Shown: piece after piece, positions 44,490 through 55,700 of the stretch
How positions within the stretch are numbered: the first letter of the stretch is position 1
How the letters are laid out: each line of letters begins with the position of its first letter
Assembly: GCA_018340375.1 (NCBI GenBank)
Contig: JAFFJZ010000001.1
Location: 65,526,001 to 65,590,000 of the forward strand
Direction: 5' to 3'
Origin: Gonatopus flavifemur
Lineage: Eukaryota > Arthropoda > Insecta > Hymenoptera > Dryinidae
DNA: 64,000 nucleotides
Position numbers and translations under genes: made by a program
The notes under the pieces: model-generated
The model's database searches: none
The model's input: the letters and a program-made list of their open reading frames with translations, nothing else
Told to the model about the DNA's origin: nothing

Positions 44490-46900
44490 ATTCCCTGTCG
44501 AATCGATGAAATGAGTCAACTCGAAAGTACGTTTTCTTCGTTTCATCAATTTCACGAGACACGAATAAAGAGAACAATAATGTCTTTTATAGACTCTTTT
44601 AATGACAAACACTCGAAGAAAATGCATCGCGCAAGTGTTTGATGTACTACAAATACGAATCTGATTGATAATCCGAAGCTCTCTCATTCGTTTATACATA
44701 CATATATATGTATATGTATATATTATTATTATTATTACTACCCAACTCTGTTTTTGGAATCCTTTGTAAAAATAATAAGCGACTTACAATTGTAAATTTA
44801 GTTTTAAGAATATTATATAACGTTTATGTATGAAACCTTGTTGAATGTCTGAGATTTTTGAAGGGCGAAATATCAAAAGGAAACAAAAAGACTAACAAAT
44901 TCTTCATGATTCATAATTAAGGTGTTTCAGGAATGTGCGAAGATATTTTTTGAATACGATTACAAATGCGTATAAATATTATCCAGTCTCTTTAGATCTA
45001 GGGTATTTTTGTTATTTTGAATATAGAATTTTGATATTTCGTGTCGATTTTTCATGAGAATTGTACGTGAGAAATATGCTGTGATTGTGATATCGTTAAG
45101 TTGAGAAAACGAAATATTGAATCTCTCTGGTACCTAAGAATATTAAACATTCCCTTTTGTGCAAAGTGACTTAATTGTATTTTTAGTTTTAAGAAAAACC
45201 TTTTGCGTGCAAGGATATTTATACGGCAAAACAAAGATTCGAGTTTTAAGGTTTTGCGTGGAACGGTAACACTTCCAAGGGGATCCTCTGAAATTAGAGT
45301 GTCATCTAATGATCCGTTGAATTTTCTAGACAGTATTGTACAGGTTTCGAATATTATTGCATCTCATGAATTGTAAACTTATTCATAAAATATTCTTTCA
45401 AAAAGCGTAATGTGCGAAGAATGAAGCTCGATTTCGTTAGAGGGGATTTATCACTCTCCTTATATTAAACATATTCAAATCAAGTTCAGTATAAAGTTAC
45501 AACGAAAACTGATATAAAGAATTGTAGAAACCTTTGTGCGAGAAACATAATTTTTCCAGCAATTTGCACGTTGGTGAAATTTGTCATGCGTCACTCGAAA
45601 CAATTGAATGAATAAATACAACAATAACGTACTTATCACAGTGGAAGAACAATCTTGCTAAGAATCTCAAAAAACGCATTCTCGAACTTTTCAAACACTT
45701 GTAATAAGAATATATTATGTGATACGTTGACAAACGATTTACCACTCGAGAGATGAAGCAAAGAGAAGGATAAAATCGTCATCGGACGACACTACATAAA
45801 CTGATGAAAATCCCTTAGGATCGTACATAAAATTTCATTTGAATCGAATCGATTTCTTAATTTTTATACATACGGTTCCAAATTTTATTGGATGGATGAA
45901 ACAGTTTTCCTTTCACTTGAAAATATGTACTTAGTTAAGATTTAAAAATAAGAACAATTCAACACAAGAGTAAAGAAAAGTGCTTCCGATTGATAATGAT
46001 GAAATTTATACAAGTTCAGTCATATAATTTTCCGTTGAATCCTTTGATTTGAATTTATCCAATAATGCTATTCATGCTCGACATTTTGGGGACTCTCATA
46101 CACGGAGAAAAATGCTGCTCGAAAATATAAGAATTTTTGTTACCTTTCTTAGTAAACTAGGAACAGGGAGGTTTGTAAAATGAATTCCCTACATAAAAAT
46201 AAACAAGATTATTACGAATATTGTAGGAAAAGTAATAGGTAGAATTGAAGTTTTATCAAACCCTGAATGTTAAATTTTACAAAGCGTATAGTAAAATTCA
46301 GTTGTTCATCCGTAATCTTCCGTATTTTTATGTCAAAATCCATTCTACGAACCTTCCTGTTTCTGGTTTAGCAAGCAAAATAAGGAAAGGTAAGATATTT
46401 TGTAGAATATTACAGAAGAATTTCAAAAAAATTGTTATCACGTGTTGAATCGAATGTATTCAAAATCCAAAGAAATAGACATCATATTGAGAGAATCGAA
46501 TAATTAAATTATTATCATAGATCTTCCGTATTTCAAAATGTCACGAATATAAGTATTGATATTGATTCTTGGTTTTTCGAATATATAATTTCACTTCAAA
46601 GGAAAGTTCTTAATAATTCAACAAAACGCGAACTCAGTACTTCATCACATGACCGCCGTTATATACAAGCAAATAAATCAACTAAAAATCGACTGCTCAC
46701 CGCTTGTACATAAATTCCTACTCGTTGTTTAAAAATGGCGACTTGAGATTCAAGGCTCCATAAATGTAGTTCTGTAACAATTGGGAACATATTTTCAGTG
46801 ACTATTTTGTTCGATACAAACATTTGGACGAGAAAGACAATTCTACCTTATAAAAATAAACAAGAAACAAAGAGATCTGATGGAATATGATTTGTAATAT
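44490..46900. other. Orai 3' region and intergenic interval
   Basis: AT-rich, with several AATAAA motifs on the + strand (for example near 44564 and 45614) that could end Orai transcripts. A TA/TTA microsatellite lies at 44698-44738. From 46094 a CACGGAGAAAAATGC left half-element begins without a clear right end. No other exon was recognised. Confidence 0.5.
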
Positions 46901-46918
46901 TATTTTTATCCTTCCACC

Positions 46919-46924
46919 TTTATT
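46919..46924 (-). terminator. Polyadenylation signal of the MORN3-like gene
   Basis: AATAAA on the minus strand immediately follows the predicted TAG stop at 46927-46925. It supports this as the terminal exon and predicts a very short 3' UTR. Confidence 0.55.
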
Positions 46925-47050
46925 CTATACACCATTTATCCTCTGTTCCCATACGGAACAACGACATTCATAAACATCTGTAGAATCTACGATAGATGCC
47001 GGTTCTTTTATCGCTACTGAATTCCGTTCGCTCAAACTCAATAGTTCATT
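46925..47050 (-). CDS. MORN3: MORN3-like terminal exon (residues 218-258)
   Basis: On the minus strand an acceptor ...TTTTTCAG (ending 47051) is followed by an in-phase frame NELLSLSERNSVAIKE to NGV and TAG, with AATAAA directly after. It joins exon 3 at phase 0. The family C-terminus is variable, so homology cannot confirm it. If intron 3 is retained, the protein instead ends PIQKV at 49492. Confidence 0.55.
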   Translation of the reverse strand, partial: NELLSLSERNSVAIKEPASIVDSTDVYECRCSVWEQRINGV

Positions 47051-49717
47051 CTGAAAAATTGCAATCGAGAAATGAATTAGTGAGGAATCGTAAGCATTAT
47101 AGAGGCCCAGATAAAAAAAAACATGCTCTAAATATTTTGTAACATGATGTGCCGTGCAGTTTGCGATGATGCATGAGATGTAAGCATTATGTCTTCATTT
47201 CAGTGCCATCACTTTGTTTTGCTACCAATAACAATGTTCTTTCCGGAAACACCTTGGTACCATGATCTGAACATTTCTTGACGTGCATGTCACCATTATG
47301 ATGGCATTATTGAGACATTTTTCTATCTGGTGGTATAAGAAAGAATTCTGAAAATTTTGTTTCCTAATTCCAGATACGCATATTATAATTGTTTGTGGAA
47401 AATTTTTACCGAATACGTAATTCCTCAAGAGAACAGAAACCTTCAACGAACGTTGGTTGATCCCAAGATGAAGCTATGAACATTTGAAGGTGCCTTACTG
47501 AAAATTTCAGTCAGATTTGAATTTGGTAGTTCCAAACAAAACTAGGCATCCTTCCCTTTGAATAGTGTTGCCGCGATCTTCGATCCGGATTCGAAATTTC
47601 GAGCCGATCTCAATAATTTCGAACAATCCAATCTTCGAGCAGAGCTGAAAAAATTTCAGTCGATCCGAGTTTCGAGCTAAGTCAGAACTATGAGATCGAC
47701 GAGCTAGATCGTTACTGAGAAAATTTCCTATCGGACGAAGGACCCTGGTTAAGAAAAACCATTGATTCTCGCAAAATCTCATTGAATCTTGGACAATGTT
47801 CTGATCAAATCTCATGAAATTTCATTTGTCAGAATGTGTTTAATTAGCAGCAGAGTCGATAATCAGAAAATATGTTTATAAAGTGAATTTTTCTTCATCG
47901 GCAATTCTCTGAAGATTGATTTAATGATTTATATATTTATCTATTTATTCATTGGAAGATGCATTCATGGAGTTTGTATAACTAAAATTTATGAAATTTG
48001 ATTTGCCGAGTCATAAAAATTTGGAGGAAACGTTGTTTTATACTTGAACTTCAAGAGCTTCAGAAATACAGTACAGGCCAAAAGTTGGAATACACCCAGA
48101 GGAAAAACAATTTTTTCAGTTGATGTGTTTGTTTCAGGAAATCAACTTACTTTATTTACATAAGTTTATTGTGTTTTATATTGTTTAGACATTTTTTGAT
48201 TGTTATTTATGTAGTTTATATGAATTAAATCAATTTCGAACAGCGAAGATGTAAAAATGTTGAATGTCTTTAGGTTAATTCAAACTTACGGCCTGTACTG
48301 TATGCTCTATTCCAAGGAGCCCCAGGATGCAAGAACTTTTTATTCGCGTTTGTTTTGAACGAAGTACACTGAAAAAAATACTCCGGTTAATATATGGACA
48401 GCAAGAATTACTGCTATTTTAACCGGAATTCTAGTTAAATGAATCAAGTCTCCGGCAAATTTAACAAGGGCTCCGGTAAATTTAAAAAGAATTCCAGTAA
48501 AAGTCACAGATATTCCTTGCTGTCCATATAGTAACCGGAATTCTGGTAAAATTAATAGTTCATTTTTTTCCGTGTAGGATCGTGAGATCTTCGATCTAGC
48601 TCGACGATCTTCGAGCCAATCCGAGTTTCGATCCGATTTGCAAGCCGAGCCTATTTGTCAAAAACAAGCGCCAAGCCGAGCCCACCCGAGAAAAAATGAT
48701 TTAGATCTAATTAGATCTAATGGATTAGATCTCCTTAGATCCAAAGAATGGAAAAATTCATGCTCTGTGGGCCGATTTAGATCTATGTAGATCTACGGAG
48801 ATCTAATTGATTTTTCTCGAAAATATGTAGTTCTCAAAAACTATCTAAAAGTGAAGAAAATGGGCAGTAGATGCACGCAAATTTCGATCAATTAATATGA
48901 AATTTTGTGTGATTTAGATCTATGTAGATCTAACCAGATCTGTCTAGATCTAAATAGATCTACATTTTCCATTTTTTAGATCTAACGAGATCTAATTAAA
49001 TCCACTTAGATCTAACTCATTTTTTCTCGGGATGCTCAAAACTCGGATTAGCTTGGATCGCAGGAACACTACTTTTGAAACCCATCGGACAGCAATTTTG
49101 TTGTTTGGCATTTTAACCCTAGAACGAGCATGTGGGGTCTTTTAGGACCCCAGGACATTTTTTTCTACCCCAGCATCTGGGCCTCTCTTTATCTCTGTAG
49201 TTTGTCACCCAAATATTTTCAAAGTATACATCCTGACGAACAAAAACCACCCATAGTGAATTGAAATCCGTTTAGTTTCAAATAAGTTACAGCCATTGGA
49301 AATTTCCTTCTGTCTTCCACGTGCCCGTTCTAGGGTTAAGCGGGGTTTATTGGACATTCGTTGAAGGCAAATTTATTTGAAATTAGCTTGAAGTTGATCT
49401 CCATTCGGCTTTTGTGTACCACAAAAAAAATTTTACACGTCTCTTGTGACGCTTGAATGTCCCGAAAACAAAAATGATAGAGATTTGAATTTTATACCTT
49501 TTGAATGGGATAAGGTGTCGGATATGGTGCGGATTGTCTTGCGTAAGTGTCTTCCATGATACTTCGTTTACAACTATCAGCTTCCCAATAACCTTTTTGT
49601 ATTTGACCGGTATTTAAATGATGGAAAATTCCATAGCCTTCTTTTCGACCGAACGCAAATTCACCTTCATAACGACTTGAATTACCTTCAAATTGGAATA
49701 ATAACACGTTATACGTG

Positions 49718-49758
<41 letters not shown>

Positions 49759-52700
49759 TAACAAGATACAAATGCAAAGTGCACTGTAGAAAATTTCCCA
49801 TTATTAACTCTTTGCCCGTAATCTGGATGTTTTTTGACAAAAGCCGGATTGTCAAGTCAAATATCTACGGAATAAAAAAGAGACGAACAATTTTGTTTAT
49901 TACAAGTGTACGAATATTACAGAATTTTTCCAGATTTTTTGAACAGCATTCATTGAGACAGTGTCAGTATAATTGAACATTACGGCCCGTATGGAAATAT
50001 TTCGCTGAAAAATGTTTGTAAAACTATGAAAAATCTCTGAAAAAAAATGAAAAAATTCTGAGAAACTCTGACAAACTCTGAGAATCTCTGAAATTTTGAT
50101 GAGAAATCTAATATTTTTGGGATATTCTTTACAGACTTTTTTCAGACTTTTTTCAGAGTTTCTCAGAGTTTTTTCATTCTTTTTCAGAGAAATAGTAACG
50201 AAATTGCACTCTGAAAAAACTCTGATGGACTGCTAACATTTTTCTGACTTTTAGAAAAAAATTAAAAAATTTTCAAACACTTTTTCACACATGATATTTG
50301 AATACGGCATATGAATGTATTTATTGAATTTCAAGATTTTTCAATAATCAGAAAAATGTCAACAATTTATTAGAGTTTTGTCAGAGTTTTTTCAGGGTGC
50401 AATTTCGTTACTATTCCTCTGAAAAAGAATGAAAAAACTCTGAGAAACTCTGAAAAAAGTCTGAAAAAAGTCTGTAAAGAATGTCCCAAAAATATTAGAT
50501 TTCTCATCAAAATTTCAGAGATTCTCAGAGTTTCTCAGAGTTTCTCAGAGGTTTTTCATTTTTTTCCAGAGATTTTTCATAGTTTTGCAGACATTTTTCA
50601 GCGAAATATTTCCATACGGGGGGTAAAAGATTCATCATTGAATGTATCGTTGTCAAATTCCAAAACCAGGGAATTTTTGTTGGTAAAATTTCTACGAGAA
50701 AATCAGATCCAATCGAAGTGAACCCAGAAAACTCGAATGCAGGCCATTCAATGGACCATTGACGGCCCTTCACCGGCATCGCAGGACCATCAGCGGCCCA
50801 TTGAAACGCCAGTAATCATTGTTTGTAGGGAATGATTTCTTTCTTGGTAGGGACTACGTTCTATGGAGTTCATCAAAGCTTGCAGAATATCTCAAAATAT
50901 TCCCAGACAGTCAAGTGCTAAAAGAATTCACCAAAACTTCTCAACAACACGTAGCAACTGTTGTTGGGGGGTTGCTGGGAAGATGTGTGTGCGCCAAATA
51001 CGCATTCCCTGGTGGAAAAACTTTTGTTGAATTGCATTCGTAATTTGGACACTTCCTTATTAAAAATTGACAAAAATCCACGAATCTTCACAAAATCAAA
51101 GAAAATTGACAAAGTTTGATGAATTTGGTTGATTTCAGCGAAATTTGTTGAAATTCATCTTTCTTAGTTAATTTTTCATGAAATTTTTCCAATTCAGGGC
51201 ATAATATAAGGGTCAGTTCTTACCAAAAAGTTAGTTCAAAAACGTACAAACGGTTAATTCTTAAAAAATTACCCAATTTTCAGTTGGATGTTTTCCTTTT
51301 TATTTTTATTTTTTCAAATCGAGTATCCAATACTGCCCTGTTACAAAATAAGCCTTTCACCTCATATCGAGGGATATCATTAATTCAGTAGTGATATTCA
51401 TTCTAAAAAAATAAATCTTGATGCCAAAAATAAAATCAACGAAGCAATCAATAATTCAAGAAATACTTGTCACACAAATTTCTCACTTCATATTGGAAGG
51501 GTTTTCTCTCGAAATAGAAAGACTATTTCTTTTTTTTCAGCTGATGTTCTCACAGCATAGTTCATCAAAAAGGAATCTTGATTAAATGAAACGTAATGAG
51601 ATAGATATATCATTTATTGAATGCATAAATAGATATCAAGTTTATTAATTATCATATACCGTTTTATCAATTCATAAAGATGATACAGTACTTTTTCTTT
51701 TTCTTTTTTTTTTAGAAATTTAGTGTCCACCGTTTCGGTCAGTTCTTAAATTTCCTTACATTATGCCCTGGTCCAATTTGTGAATGAAATTAAACATGGA
51801 ATTCAGCAACACTTCACAAATTCTAATGAAATTCAACCAAATTAGACAATTTTTTCCAACAGGGTTAACATGCAGCGAACTTCAAAGTTTTTGTTACGAT
51901 GCTGAGAAGATGTTTGAATACATGAAGCTATGACCCATGAGACCGAACAGATTCCCAACAACAAAACACAAACTGGTGCAGCAGCTCTGAAGCAACAGTT
52001 GCCCTGCAACTTTTGCTGTTAGGGTTGCTACGAAATTAGTGGAAGATCGGAATATTGCAGCAACATGTTGAGTTCTTCTTTGCTTTATGAGACTGTACCA
52101 CAATGTAATCTTTTTCACTTCACCCATACAGCACAAGAGTCTCCGCAAAGATTTCCCGTTATACGACTAATAATGAGTTCAAAATGAATGCAATGAATCA
52201 AAAAGAAGTCTCAATGAACAACTCGATCAATGTTAAGAAAAAACTTATATCGACACTTGATCATGAATTCTTCGGGAATTCAATACGTTTTCATATTGAA
52301 TTCATTGTTAGTCGCATAACGGGAACTATTTGAGAAGTCTTTGAGAAGTCTTCATGAATTAAAACCCAACTCTCACATAACGAGGTCATCGATAACAACA
52401 CGGTATTTTGATGTTCAATCGTAGAGCACAATCACCGATCTTCCACCATGTTGCTGAAATTTGAATTGCTTATAGAAATGAAATGACAATTTCTGAAATC
52501 ACAGAATCTGATGAATGATCGTTGTTCCATGTTTGGAATCAACTCTTCGGAACTGGAGACATTATACTAACAAAAAGTTACTGCAAGATTTTGAGTCTTT
52601 GGCAGCTGATTGTTTCGTTATTCGAAGATTAATTCGTTTCAATAAACGATTCAAACTTCAGCAACATTCCTCCACTTGGAACTTCGATTGAATGAAGTTG

Positions 52701-55700
52701 GAACATCGATGGAGAAATGAGGGAGAGTTTTTTTTAAAGCAACTGTAGTGAAGTATAAATCTGTTGAAATTAAATCACCCTAATTTTTTTTGGTGTAAAA
52801 GAAGATGTTTGAAACAGAATCCAGGAGATTCCATTTGAATTGATCCTGATTTCACAACAGAAAAGTTAAAATTTCTCTTTCAAACCTTCAACTAGAATTC
52901 CTTTGCCATGATAAAGATCGTCCTTCCAATCGCCTTTATAATAATTGCCGTTGTCGTACCAGATGCATCCAAACCCGTGCTTCTTATTATTGCAAAATGA
53001 ACCTTCGTAATAACTACAGTCTGGATACCAATAACTTCCGAAGCCTTGTTTTTTCCCTTCAAACCAGTCCCCAGAGTAATATTTATAAATATTACCTCCT
53101 TCAATTTTACTTAGAACACCGTAACCATGTTTTTTGTTGTTTAGCCAGTCACCTTCGTACATCCAGCCATCCCTGTATGATGCATTTTGAGGATTATTTT
53201 CAGTGAAGTATGAGGCAATTTGATGAATAAAAGGTGATTACATCTCTCCCCCAGCCCACACAGCACCGGAAGTCCCACACGGAGAAAAAAAACTAACAAT
53301 AATATTGCTGAACTGACAATAAAATATTGTTATATATCAATCCACAATGAATATCGTAAAAATATGACCATCACTATTGCTGTACTGGCAACAATATTAT
53401 ATTGTCGATCAAATATTCAATTTTGCAATATCATATGTATTCAAAAAATATCATTTTTAACTGAGGAAAAAGATTTCTCATGCGAATTTATCTCTACAAA
53501 CATTCTATCACAATGTGGTTTGATTCATATGTGAAGAAAAGGCGATTGTAAGTTCCAATGTTGGAAAGTTGACTCAACGAGATTCGAACCCGAGTCCTCC
53601 GAGTGGGAAACAACGCCTTTATCACATCAGCAGATTTCCAAGATGACAACTGAGTACTTGAATTGACATGTATGTTAATCCTCGAATTTGTTCAGAGTTA
53701 ACGATGAAAATATATTCAAGACAAACATAAAATTGTGCACATTGAATCAATGAATTAGGATTTGAATCACAGGAATTTTTTCAGAAATGAATGAAACTCG
53801 TCAAATTTGTTAGTCAAACTCATGCAAGGTTTGTTATTCAATCAGAAATTACGATTGATTTCTATGTTTGTAAATCCAAGAGTAACTTCATCGAAGAAGG
53901 CTTTGTAAAAGAATGTATATATCACTTGGATATCATTTTTAACTGTCTCCCGAAGTGGATCAAAATAATCTTTCACGGGAATAAAATTATACCGCTTTAT
54001 ACGTTCAGAATAGCTGTTTCGACAATAAATAGATTTCTTTATGACAATTTTTCTTGTCAATTTTGTGATACTTATTGTTGTCGTTGCTTGATATTGTTTT
54101 GTCAAATCAACAATGTTTATTGTGAGTTGAAATGACAAATCATATTGTCATTTCAACCAGTGATTTTCAGCAATACAATTCTTGTTAACAAAACAATCTG
54201 CTATTGCTGTACGAACAAAAAATTATTGCATAACCAGCAATAAAATGTTGACAATTCTTATGATGCTAGTTCTACCATACACATTTTTCTCCGTGCAGAA
54301 GATTGTCAGAATGTTTGCAGGCATTGCTGAGATCATTGAGGTAACATTCTGGAGATATTTTGAAATATTGCTGTGATTATTTCAGCGATATTCTGTACGG
54401 AAAAAAATGTAACAATCACATATATTAAAAACCTTACAAAATGTTACTTTGGGTTGAAAAAAAATTTCTTCAGAGTTTGCTTCTACAAATGTTGAATGAG
54501 CTTGGTCAGAATCACTTTGAGTGTAAGAAAAACTGCTTCGAAGTCAATTGATATTAGAAAGTTCCGCCAGTGGGGATTGAACCCGGGTTCTGGGAGTGAG
54601 AGTCAAGGCTTCTATCACATCGGCGAATCTCCGAAATGACGACACCACTATCAAAGTGCCATTTATTTGTACTCATCGTGATGGGAGTTCGAAGAATTCG
54701 GTTCGGTGAAATATAGACCAATCGATTTAGAATCTTTTGACACAAAAAATGAGTAGGTCGTAGGAGAGAGGTTTTTTTCGAACTCGACTTTGACATTTTA
54801 TAAAGTGCTGAGTGAGATAGATGGAAAAACTTGGGAAAATTCGTTGCCGTGGGATATAGACTGATCGATTCAGAATCTTTTGAAATGGAAAGTGAATAGG
54901 TCGTAGGAGAGGTGTTTCTTTCGATCTTGAATTATTGTAAATTTTCCCATTCCTGGATCAGGTGTATAAAAATTCATTTTGTTTCATACAATATTGCTAC
55001 TGTCATATTCTTGGAATATTTCATTTGCGACAAATTTAGCATATTCCCCATCGTAGATTTCCAGAACATTACGAATCATTATATGTGCAATGTTCCAATT
55101 GGAAGATTCCCAGAACATTTTGAACAAAATATTGTATCTGCAATATCTACAGGATCTTGTATAAACATTTCACACAGAATGTTTTGAGCGAGACATTGTA
55201 ATATTCTAGAGATATTACTGAGACATTGGGTACTGTGTGGGAGGTTTTCTCCGGAAGAGCTGTTTTTATAGCATGAAACAATAATACTCCTCATGAAAAA
55301 ACCCAATATCGGAATTTCATCGTTAAATCATCACTTGTATTAATACTATCCGAAATCTATCGTGTTGTTTCATTATCGTACAAGTCCGATAAAAATACGA
55401 TATCTACGATAATTATCCAATGTAAACCCGAAATCGGGAAATCATCGGGTTGCTGGTTCGGTTTTGTACACTGAGAAAACAGATATCTTGAAAAATACCA
55501 TAATTTATGGGTTTTCAGCGCTGGTCTGACCCGAGTCGGAATATTCACTTGCATGAATCTCTAAAAGTACCATAATTTCTTGGACTTTTTGAAATAAGTA
55601 TGGTACCTTTCGTATAAAAGTCCAAGACATTATGGTACTTTTAGAGGTTTTTTCAGGTAAATATTTAGACTCGGTCAGACCAGCGCAGAAAATCCATAAA

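Larger units (their letters stand above)
47563..49071. mobile_element. hAT-like element with nested insertions
   Basis: Ends TAGTGTTGCCGCGATC and GGATCGCAGGAACACTA match those of 20153-20563. The flanks CCTTTGAA and CTTTTGAA agree at 7 of 8. The interior has GATCTTCGA and CGAGC words near both ends. It contains 48367-48574 and a TAGATCTA hairpin. Confidence 0.75.
53255..55241. repeat. CCCACACAGCACC-ended element, AG duplication, heavily nested
   Basis: Termini CCCACACAGCACC and TACTGTGTGGG are flanked by AG at 53253-53254 and 55242-55243. It contains 53278-54295, and two SINE-like heads lie within its span. The dispersed words AGAATATT, CAATATT and ACATT in 54290-55230 resemble the interior of the short CCCACATAGCAC hairpin near 21760. 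Confidence 0.6.

Noticed and set aside
49492..49494. In-frame TAA as the true end of the MORN3-like protein
   Set aside because: The stop overlaps a donor (AAG|GTATAA) and an in-phase exon with AATAAA lies downstream, so it is treated as intronic. It is kept as an alternative in the exon notes.
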